From Notospermus geniculatus (taxonomy: Eukaryota; Nemertea; Pilidiophora; Heteronemertea; Lineidae): 64,000 nt of DNA. Below are positions 55,331-64,000 of the stretch, one piece after another; within the stretch, counting starts at the first letter, position 1; every line of letters starts with the position of its first letter. The stretch covers positions 10,094 to 74,093 of the forward strand of contig NMRB01001187.1 of assembly GCA_002633025.1 (NCBI GenBank), read 5' to 3'. The notes under the pieces are model-generated. The model worked only from the letters and a program-made list of their open reading frames with translations, did no database searches and was not told the origin of the DNA. The translations under genes were made by a program, and so were the position numbers.

Positions 55331-57350
55331 GAGACCTTGAGATGTACTGTAGCCTACATGTTGGCAAATGCACATGACGATGTAGGGCCGACATGCACGC
55401 CGATACAATGTACACGATATAGATTGGTATCAAGTACAGGTAGGCCTATAACGCTCGATCAAGGCCAAGAGGTATTAAAGTTATTCTGACTGAATACATT
55501 CCCAAATCATTTCGGATACGGGTAGGCCTAAAGCCTTGTACAGGCAACACACTCGCAGTACTAAGCCCCATAGGCCTACAAACTGCTCTTCTGATGATCG
55601 ATTTCGGAAGGGACTTCCTCTGAACATCTGCCCAATCAAACCACTTGCCTGCCCAAGCACCTACTTTGTCATGCACATATCTCGAATCAGCTCATTTCGG
55701 AAATTTTCGTAGAGAGGTAAGCTTCGTTTTGCTATGGAAATTTGTGAAATTGGTGAATCATACTCTTGAGCATAGTACATTTTACTGGATACCAACTCCG
55801 GCGAATATAAACTTTTCTCAATTGAATATTATACAGTGTGGCTTTAAAACGACCGTATTTTTAGGGAAAATATGACGTCATCCGTGAGACTTCTCCTGAT
55901 CATCGTTCTCCTGCTCCACGTGTGTGTAGGTAGGTATTGCATGTAGGTAGCAGGCTCCAGAGACATCCAAACTGGGCCGACGTTACTTTTCTCTGGGTAC
56001 GAGATTGGGGCGGTGTGTTACTTCCGTTTCATACTGCTTTTTGCCATAAATCCAAGCACGCAAACCCGTTTTATATTATGAAATCCCGAATTCATTTGGG
56101 GGATGTCACACTGCAGCACATCCTCCCACAGCAGGGGTTTTTACCTCGCTCCTCTTCATCCGCTCACACAAACCCCTGCCGACATTCGCCGGAATCCGTG
56201 GAGTATCAAAGCCATTCCAGCAAATGTTCATCCCCACCATCTCATCCCAAGTAGGCCGGTGATTGATACACATGACTACGCAGGTTTGAACAAAGCTGAC
56301 CCAGCAGGTCAACATGAAATAACTATAACTCCTGTTTGGCGACGTGTGGCCTGAGAATGATATACATTCTGTGGGATGAATGTAGGGTAGGCTGAACTCA
56401 ACTCAGGTTGAATACAGCGGTGTAGGATAGATTTATTGTCGGCATAACTATGTCAGCTGCTTGGCTGTGAATATTACAAGGGCCGTAATGCATGTATACG
56501 TGTAACTGATCTCTTGTTAGTTTGAGGTGGGGAAGCTGAGGTACTTCAGCACTGTATTGTGCGTGACACTACGATACAATCTACGTGTAATGCCTGTCAT
56601 CTTAAGGTGACTCAGAAATGACGTTCGCTGATTGGGCGCATTTTCTTTTGCGCCAAATACCGGTACCCAGCAAATCAGGCGGATGTCCTCAGGGGTTTGT
56701 CTGTGGTGACGAAGGGAGCGAGCAGTAAGAACGCCTGATATTCTCAGGATGCTGCAGCACGCTGTTCTTCCCTGCTTCTCACTTTTGCAGATGTGTCCCC
56801 AAGTCTACCTGACATTGAAAGTTCGGAACATTTAGTTAGGATGCGACGATGGGGTTACTATCGTGGTTATTGGTGGTGGAATGGTAGAAGATGGAAAAAG
56901 TTTTATCCCAACGGGCCGGGAAAGTAACCAGACGACCTTACAGGATGGGAGGTTAACCCGGCGACGGACAACAATGTGACGTAATTTGTAATTCTGCATG
57001 TTTCGTGAACCGGAATTTTCCTTGGTTTATCTGTAACCGGGATCTGTGAGCGCAAATGCGGCAACGAAAAAAATATTCAAGTATTACGTCACACTATTGT
57101 TATTTTTCGAGTGCCCTTTGTTACGATTCAAGATGACAGCAAAACTCGTCTCAGCCGGAGGTGACCCCAATCTATCTCACTCTCCACGCAGAGATCCCAA
57201 TCATTTTAACTCTCCAAACAGCGATGGCTATCTTCCAGGTCAAACTCTACAACAGTGCCGATTTTCTCCACTACGTTACACAAATAGACACTGCACTCTA
57301 AAAACTAAAGTGTTAGGTGCAACACTTAAAGAGAGCAGAGAGTCCGGTCC
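55331..57350 (+). repeat. Unit 1 of the NGPGK peptide-gene tandem duplication
   Basis: Starts at GAGACCTTGAGATGTACTGT. Matches 57452-58830 in upstream region, exon 1, intron start, exon 2 and 3' flank. Unit 1 carries about 650 bp extra in the intron (roughly 56110-56755). Confidence 0.85.
55872..56927 (+). CDS. NGPGK peptide precursor A (small secreted peptide)
   Basis: Two exons, 55872-55929 and 56791-56927 (195 nt, 64 aa), phase-1 junction with GTAGGT donor and TTTTGCAG acceptor. MTSSVRLLLIIVLLLHVCVD is a signal peptide. An acidic propiece (SPSLPDIESSEHLV) follows, then RMRR, which fits the furin rule R-X-[KR]-R. The core WGYYRGYWWWNGRRWKKFYP then NGP precedes the terminal Gly-Lys, a classic C-terminal amidation signal after carboxypeptidase trimming. 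The predicted mature peptide is about 23 residues, strongly basic and rich in Trp, Tyr, Gly and Arg. Such a composition is usual for antimicrobial peptides, while the processing layout also suits a neuropeptide. I do not recognise the family. The ATG follows CTTTAAAACGACCGTATTTTTAGGGAAAAT. Confidence 0.75.
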
Positions 57351-57451
57351 ACCGTAACTGTGTACAGTCATTACATAGCAGGTATAGCAGATATTCAGGT
57401 CAACTCAGGTTGAAAACAAAATCCAAACATGGCTACCGTCCATTATAGTAT

Positions 57452-58830
57452 AGATGAGACCTTGAGATGTACTGTACATGTTGGCAAATGCACATGACGA
57501 TGTGGGGCCGACATGCACGCCGATACAATGTACACGATATAGATTGGTATCAAGTACAGGTAGGCCTATAACGCTCGATCAAGGCCAAGAGGTATTAAAG
57601 TTATTCTGATTGAATACAATCCCAAATCATTTCGGATACGGGTAGGCCTAAAGCCTTGTACAGGCAACACACTCGCAGTACTAAGCCCCATAGGCCTACA
57701 AACTGCTCTTCAGGGGATCGATTTCGGAAGGAACCTATCCTCTGAACATCTGCCCAATCAAACCACTTGCCTGCCCAAGCACCTAATTTGTCATGCGCAT
57801 ATCTCGAATCAGCTCATTTCGGAAATTTTCGTAGAGAGGTAAGCTTCGTTTTGCTATGGAAATTTGTGAAATTGGTGAATCATACTCTTGAGCATAGTAC
57901 ATTTTACTGGATACCAACTCCGGCGAATATAAACTTTTCTCAATTGAATACTATACAGTGAGGCTTTAAAACGACCGTATTTTTAGGGAAAATATGACGT
58001 CATCCGTGAGACTGCTCCTGATCATCGTTCTCCTGCTCCACGTGTGTGTAGGTAGGTATTGCATGTAGCTAGCAGTCTCCAGAGACATCCAAACTGGGCC
58101 GACGTAACTTTTCTCTGGGTACGAGATTGGGGCGGGGTCTAACTTCCGTTTCATACTGCTTTTTGCCATAAATCCAAAAAGTAAGCACGCAAACCCGTTT
58201 TATATTTTGAAATCCCGAATTCATTTGGAGGATGTCGCACTGCACTGTTCTTCCTTGCTTCTCACTTTTGCAGATGTGTCCCAAAGTGTAACTGACAGGG
58301 AAAGTTCGGAACATTTAGTTAGGATGCGTCGCGGTTACTATGGTTGGCGCTATGGTTATTGGTGGTGGAATGGTAGAAGATGGAACTTTTATCCCAACGG
58401 GCCGGGAAAGTAACCAGACGACCTTACAGGATGGGAGGTTAACCCGGCGACGGACAACAATGTGACGTAATTTGTAATTCTGCATGTTTCGTGAACCGAA
58501 ATTTTCCTTGGTTTATCTGTAACCGGGATCTGTGAGCGCAAATGCGGCAACGAAAAACATATTCAAGTATTACGTCACACTATTGTTATTTTTCGAGTGC
58601 CCTTTGTTACGATTCAAGATGACAGCAAAACTCGTCTCAGCCGGAGGTGACCCCAATCTATCTCACTCTCCACGCAGAGATCCCAATCATTTTAACTCTC
58701 CAAACAGCGATGGCTATCTTCCAGGTGAAACTCTACAACAGTGCCGATTTTCTCCACTACGTTACACAAATAGACACTGCACTCTAAAAACTAAAGTGTT
58801 AGGTGCAACACTTAAAGAGGGCTGTGAGTG
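57452..58830 (+). repeat. Unit 2 of the NGPGK peptide-gene tandem duplication
   Basis: Second copy, with the intron insertion absent and the mature peptide diverged. No N between units, so a genuine tandem duplication is plausible. Confidence 0.85.
57994..58413 (+). CDS. NGPGK peptide precursor B (small secreted peptide)
   Basis: Exons 57994-58051 and 58274-58413 (198 nt, 65 aa). The signal peptide is identical to precursor A. Propiece VSQSVTDRESSEHLV, then RMRR, then GYYGWRYGYWWWNGRRWNFY and PNGPGK. The changes against A fall in the propiece and at both ends of the aromatic core, including an insertion, while the WWWNGRRW block and the NGPGK end are kept. Same predicted processing: signal removal, cleavage after RMRR, loss of Lys and Gly-directed amidation. 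Confidence 0.75.
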
Positions 58831-59052
58831 ACTCCTTGGGAAGTGATCACTTTCTTGATCTGAAGTGATCTGAAGTGTTGGTTCAACACTTTTAGTGTTA
58901 AATGCACACTTCACTTGTGCGCACTAATAAGTGTGGCAATTTCACCTGTGGTGTTAAACCAGCAATTCAGATCAAGAAAGTTATCACTTTACAAAGAGGA
59001 GTCACTCACAACCCTCTTTAGTGTTGCACCTAACACTTTAGTTTTTAGAGTG
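58780..59052. mobile_element. MITE with CACTCTAAAAACTAAAGTG ends
   Basis: Ends CACTCTAAAAACTAAAGTGT and the inverse ending at 59052, arms about 55 bp. Unit 1 holds only the left end (57294-57343), so the element was lost or broken there. Confidence 0.8.
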
Positions 59053-60058
59053 TGTCATCGACCAGTCGCCGCCATGTTTGACCGCATCACTCCTCCTAAT
59101 GGAGTTACCGTTAGGAGCCTGATCACAATTGGTAGATATTTTTCCATTTAACCTTCCGCTGCACTACTTTTCAAGATGGTAACCTTAGAACGATACTAGA
59201 GGGTGTTGGTTGAACCTCGTCCCAAGACCCTCTAGTGTCAAGATTGCTTCCAGGTCTGAATCAATCTCACTCTCCATGCTGACATTTCCATCAAATCCAC
59301 TCTCCAAGCAGGCATCTCATGGCAATTCGTCATTTCCTATCGATCACGAGTCGCTCCCCAGTTCAAGCACACATAGGCCCCAAATCAATCAATTTGAAGA
59401 TGGTTGTTTCCAAACAGGGATAAACATGTACGACAGTGCTGTGTACATTGTGTTTATATTCTGGTTCCAAACGATGTACAGGATTAGTGCACTGTACGTA
59501 TACAGGACACTTAACCACCTTCGATGGTGCACCTGGTTCAAGTGGTTCCCGTACCTAATTGGAGACGGGGAGTGTTTACCACCAACTTTGCCACAACAGC
59601 TAGGCCATTTGGTATGAAGCCAGTGTGTTGAGGGTAGAGCATTATTCTCCATCCAGACCTGGACCCCTCGCTTCGTTTTCTCTGGTCAGAGAGGTAAGTA
59701 ATGCGAGACGATTTTATGTTGGAAAATTTACCAAATGCGCCGGCCCCCCCTACCGAGATGTTTGTGCCGTGAGATGGCGCTGCGACCGATGAGCGTGAGA
59801 GCCAATCAAACTCGTTGTTTCTATACATTGTAAGGTCAAGGTAAAATTTCATGATAACTGGTGCCTCGTCCTATTCGTAGGACAGGACTTGGGTTAGTAT
59901 TTGGTAAGCGCCAGGCCTTATTCTTCTCGCCTGACCTTGTTTTTAATTCCCTGCTCCCCCTGCCGAGGAAGTACACCGAATTCGATGACATTTTAGAATA
60001 ACTCCACTCAATGTTAACTTCATACATGTACCTATGAATTTGTTACTTTGTAGGTAAA
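59053..60058. other. No supported gene
   Basis: An open frame at 59210-59617 exists on the plus strand but has no start context, domain or splice partners. AT-rich elsewhere. Confidence 0.4.
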
Positions 60059-60882
60059 ATGAAATTCATTCTCTCGATATGGTTTATCTTCATGGTGTTC
60101 AGTGTAAGTTCAGGTATGTACGGCGCAGTCCTTGTAGGGGATGAATTTCACTATATATTTCAATAGTTGATATGAGTCAGTTGATCAATAGGAGTCACTA
60201 CGGTCCAATTCAATGCAAGACGAAGTGGTCCCATTGGTTCATGGTTGATTAAGCAGCGATCAGGCGAATTTTGCTGCCGCCATCTTTTGACGACAAGCGC
60301 GGCTAACTGCTCCTAAGATTGAAAAGCTACTTTATAATTTACACTTATTGAATATCCAATTTTTCTTTCAGGATCTCGGGGCAAATCCCGGGCGAACTCA
60401 CGGCGGATGCAGTACACTTGCTGTAAGTTTGTTTTTGTAGACATGTTCAAAAAGATTCCAAGCGATAAATTTTAAGCTTGGGACGTCATAGCTATTCATT
60501 ACTGGTGATATTTATCAAACAATGTTGGAGGAAGCGGGAAACCCGAGAAAAAACATGCGATGTCGAGAGGAACCGCCCTCTCTACCACATAACGCACTGG
60601 CACGATCAGAGATCGAACCCACGACCTCATCGGTGGCAAATCTGAATGTTTCCACTTCGCCACCCTGACAACTCCGCTCCCACTCTGCATTCAGAGACCA
60701 ATCTCTCAGAAAATATCGTCTTATTTTCAGTAAGATTTCAATGTTACGTCCACAGAACGAGCGACGGATTCCAGATTTGTATGAATAGGGGCGACGCCTG
60801 GATTATTTACGGGATATACTGCCGCTGCACCGCCGGGGCACAAATCAGATGTGGCTTTCACAGAAACGGACCCGGCAAGTAA
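60059..60882 (+). CDS. NGPGK peptide precursor C (cysteine-rich secreted peptide)
   Basis: Three exons, 60059-60113, 60372-60422 and 60731-60882 (258 nt, 85 aa), all phase 1. MKFILSIWFIFMVFSVSSG is a signal peptide. Exon 2 gives a basic stretch SRGKSRANSRRMQYTC with a dibasic site. Exon 3 gives a six-cysteine region (Cys35, 40, 52, 66, 68, 76) with an RGD at 55-57 and ends FHRNGPGK, the same terminus as A and B. The part DAWIIYGIYCRCTAGAQIRC loosely recalls the second half of a fibronectin type I module (W, CxC, C), but is too short to claim. Probably three disulfides and an amidated end. Function unknown; integrin binding or defence are possibilities. Confidence 0.7.
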
Positions 60883-61124
60883 CAGCTGACCAATCAGCGA
60901 CGCCGTAAGAAGTCAGTGACGTCATTAGCACAGTTGATCAATAGGAGTCACTACGGTCCAATTCAATGCAAGACGAAGTGGTCCCATTGGTTCATGGTTG
61001 ATTAAGCAGCGATCAGGCGAATTTTGCTGCCGCCATCTTTTGACGACAAGCGCGGCTAACTGCTCCTAAGATTGAAAAGCTACTTTATAATTTACACTTA
61101 TTGAATATTCAATTTTTCTTTCAG

Positions 61125-61628
61125 GATCTCGGGGCAAATCCCGGGCGAACTCACGGCGGATGCAGTACACTTGCTGTAAGTTTGTTTTTGTGAACGACAT
61201 GCTCAAGAAAAGATCCCAAGCGATAAAATTTACGCTAGCTATTCATTACTGGTGATATTTATCAAAAAATGTTGGAGGAAGCCGGAAACCCGAGAAAAAA
61301 CATGCGATGTCGAGAGGAACCGCCCTCTCTACCACATAACGCACTGGCACGATCAGAGATCGAACCCACGACCTCATCGGTGGCAAATCTGAATGTTTCC
61401 ACTTCGCCACCCTGACAACTCCGCTCCCACTCTGCATTCAGAGACCAATTCTCAGAAAATATCGTCTTATTTTCAGTAAGATTTCAATGTTACGTCCACA
61501 GAACGAGCGACGGATTCCAGATTTGTATGAATAGGGGCGACGCCTGGATTATTTACGGGATATACTGCCGCTGCACCGCCGGGGCACAAATCAGATGTGG
61601 CTTTCACAGAAACGGACCCGGCAAGTAA
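61125..61628 (+). CDS. Duplicate exons 2 and 3 of NGPGK precursor C (no signal exon)
   Basis: Exons 61125-61175 and 61477-61628 are copies of 60372-60422 and 60731-60882 with the same splice sites and identical protein. The duplicated block (about 60178-60900 and 60931-61645) does not include a signal-peptide exon. Could be spliced to the exon at 60059 as alternative 3' exons, or be an assembly or haplotype duplicate. Confidence 0.6.
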
Positions 61629-61928
61629 GAGGTGACCAATCAGCGACGCCGTAAGAAGTCAGTGTCGTCATCAGCAGCGAGTGACGTCATCAACAGCCAG
61701 TGACGTCATCAGCAGGGAAAATACAGCTCGATTTCGCGAAATGATTCAGAACGAAAGCCTTTCTCGAAATTTTCGAATTCCTCTCCCGCATTTCACTGAA
61801 AAATATTAATGTTATCAGTTAAAAACGACTTGTGTCTGTATTATTGTTCTCATAACTGTACGACCCAGGGTCGGATCCAGGGTTGACAGAAAGGGGGGCG
61901 TAGCTCGACGGAGGTGGTGAGCACTAGG

Positions 61929-62052
61929 GAGTTTTCGCAACGCCCCCGAAACGCCAACGCGAACGCCAAACCCATTGTTCGATGTCAGGAAAAGAGCACC
62001 CAACAAAAGGGTAGGCGTTCGCGTCGGCGTTTTGGGGGCTTTGCGAAAACTC
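61929..62052. mobile_element. MITE family G copy
   Basis: GAGTTTTCGCAACGCCCCCG and CGGGGGCTTTGCGAAAACTC type ends; near-complete. Confidence 0.8.
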
Positions 62053-62238
62053 TGTACTGAGAGCACGAAGCCCGAACGGGGGGGGGCCTGGCCCTCCCCA
62101 GAAAAATTTGACAATTTAAGTGCTATTTAGATGCATTTTCCTGGCATCTGAGAGCAAAATACTCGAAATTTTATGTGATTAAATTTTTATTGCTAAAAAA
62201 ATCATTGCTCTGCCAAAAATGAGGGGGGGGGGGGGCCG

Positions 62239-62255
62239 NNNNNNNNNNNNNNNNN
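62239..62255. other. Assembly gap, 17 N
   Basis: Follows a G-homopolymer. Confidence 1.
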
Positions 62256-63264
62256 GAATGCCTGATATTAGGCCGACGCCCAAAATCCTCGAAGAAGCGC
62301 TTCACGTTTTTGCCCGAGGAGTCATGGTGAACGAATGACCTCCGGCTCCGTCTAATTTCTCTAAATCAATCGATTAACTACTAATTACCGATCAATAAAC
62401 AGAAATAAGTGAGCGACCATCATCCATGATTCATTCACTAATATCTATGGCAACAAGAATAACAATAATAAACAATGCAACCGATCGTCTGCTGCATGCA
62501 GGAACGGTAAGGGTCACGTGATTTTTTTATTGGCATAAGCGGGACTGCCAACACGCGAACGGAGCAGGCTCCATGCTCTCTTCCTCACCCGTATGTCAAC
62601 TTGACCGTATGTCTTTAGGAGTTTCCTTAGATCTGCGTGGAGGTTGCCCCGGATGTGACTCCCAATCAGTGCCGTATTCAGGTTAGCCAATCAAATCATT
62701 TGAAGTATTCAGTTGCTATGGTGATTCCTGTACCGCAGTAAACACTGGATACACAATTTTGGTTTTCATGGATACGAAGGGAAGTATAGCACAACAGGCA
62801 ATAGGAAACCTCTGAGCGGTGAAATAATGTGAGTTGTCTATCCGAATCGTTTTTTCTTGCATGTCCTGAAGGTCAAATTATGTACATGTATTTCAAATTT
62901 GAATGAATGCAATGATGCCGATAGCTGCATCCAGGGGCCAATGGCGTCACCTGACATTCCCTCCCGGTCCCCCTCGTGCGCGCACTAGCCTCAAGCCCTC
63001 CCCTCCCCCAATGGTTTCGCGCCTTTTCGTGCAGTTTTATTTTCCCCAATGTAGGCCTATAGCCTACCCCTGCAATATATGAGCCGACTGTGCTGCCAAC
63101 TGCCGCAATGTCGGCTACCACAGGCTGGACCGCCCGGCAACAACGGAATCCGAATAACGGTAGTTGGTTCAACATAGGATGCCGTTAGCACCGAATTTCA
63201 AGCGGGAGATTCCATTTGAGGAGGAGTTCTGACTGGGCCTGTTGCACAAAGTATGCCTAATCTG
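62256..63264. other. No supported gene
   Basis: Short uncharacteristic frames on both strands; no repeat borders recognised. Confidence 0.4.
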
Positions 63265-63498
63265 AATAGACTCTATCACTCCAATAGAGCGCAGCACCTG
63301 ACGGGTCGCTAGCTAGGCCTACAGCGTCACGACGTCCCGTCCCCCATTCTGAACGCGGTGACGTCACTCGAAAAACCTCCACTTGTTTCAGCGATCATGA
63401 CGTCGTCTCACGTCAAGATGTCATGGAATGAGTACGGGACGTCGTGACGCTGTAGTACCCGTCAGGTGCTGCGCTCTTTTGGAGTGATATAGTCTATT
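63265..63498. mobile_element. Palindromic MITE with AATAGACTCTATCACTCCA ends
   Basis: The left arm runs through GAGCGCAGCACCTGACGGG and is mirrored by CCCGTCAGGTGCTGCGCTC to the end at 63498. About 234 bp. Confidence 0.8.
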
Positions 63499-64000
63499 GT
63501 TCTGAAAGCAGTAAGTTGTGAAGAGCGTGGCACGCCATCCCAGCTATAGGCCTGTTTCCTCAGTGTGCCGCTTTCCCGGCTGCGTTCACCCACACCAACC
63601 TAACCGCGCACGGCGTCCATTGATAGCCTACACGTGCATTTACTGCACTGACGTGCATCTACGTGTGCATTGACAATTGCTTCTTCTGATGTGCGTTGAC
63701 AGTGCATGTGAACGTTTGGCCTAGGGTAGCTACTGGTAGGCCTATACATTGTATGCTGATACATCGTGATGATGTACGCTGGTATTTTGGGCCCGCGCGG
63801 GCTGCCACCTAGCAACGAGTCCTAGGCCTGGCCGGCCCACGTCTGTCAGTGTCGACAAGCCGACAGGGAATTGCTGCCAGCGGGCGCGGATCCAAGAGAG
63901 TTGGGCGGCCCAGTCGTCTAACCATAAATCTTGGTATTGATTAACTGAGAAATCATTGAATTTTTTTCTTAAAATTGTCCGGGAATTTTCTCATTAAAGG
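63499..64000. other. No supported gene
   Basis: Contains TAGGCCTAT motifs and short GTGCATTT/ACGTGCAT repeats; nothing else assigned. Confidence 0.4.

Noticed and set aside
59210-59617. 135-codon plus frame
   Set aside because: No signal peptide or domain, and no splice sites linking it to the peptide genes.
60499-60690. Minus-strand frame repeated at 61246-61437
   Set aside because: It is part of a tRNA-like repeat inside the introns of the duplicated precursor C gene.
1-64000. CRISPR arrays, bacterial operons or ribosome binding sites
   Set aside because: Introns and animal gene content show this is a eukaryotic nuclear sequence; the direct repeats have no CRISPR spacing.

Overview
This window is eukaryotic nuclear DNA. 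It has interrupted genes with GT/AG introns of about 0.1-1.5 kb, tRNA-derived SINEs and dozens of short palindromic non-autonomous DNA transposons. It also carries recognisable animal genes: GTF2E2, a collagen/C1q protein, a C2H2 zinc-finger protein, an M1 aminopeptidase, a GPCR and a NEK-type kinase. Secreted C1q proteins, the repeat style and apparent high polymorphism suggest a marine invertebrate, perhaps a deuterostome such as amphioxus, a hemichordate or an echinoderm. The species cannot be fixed from sequence alone. Several N gaps are followed at once by a second, slightly different copy of sequence just upstream. This looks like two haplotypes placed in tandem.

Layout. 1-1.3 kb: palindromic repeats. 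1.33-2.49 kb (+): three-exon secreted collagen-C1q gene. 3.5-9.6 kb (-): multi-exon gene, convergent with it, encoding a disordered N-terminus, a domain like DUF4347 with the His-Gly and Ala-Cys motifs of caspase-fold (clan CD) peptidases, and a NEK-family kinase domain. 11.7-14.4 kb (+): complete seven-exon GTF2E2. 16.2-18.1 kb (+): zinc-finger protein with a 54-bp coding minisatellite. 18-30 kb: mainly repeats and a duplicated orphan signal-peptide exon. 30.5-31.5 kb (+): single-exon rhodopsin-like GPCR. 32.5-39.6 kb: repeats, including a 2.6-kb inverted structure. 39.8-54.6 kb (+): M1 aminopeptidase with promoter and first exon present twice around a 573-bp N gap, then a frame-consistent coding path ending at 54558. 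Within it are two pairs of apparently mutually exclusive exons. 55.3-61.7 kb (+): cluster of small secreted precursors that all end in Asn-Gly-Pro-Gly-Lys, an amidation-type terminus. 61.7-64 kb: repeats only.

The strongest candidates for undescribed biology are the predicted peptidase-fold/NEK kinase fusion, the NGPGK peptide precursors with a furin-like site and an aromatic/Arg-rich core, and the aminopeptidase with two swappable segments. The genes do not form one pathway. C1q, the aminopeptidase and the small peptides are secreted or surface products that could act at an epithelium, but that is inference.
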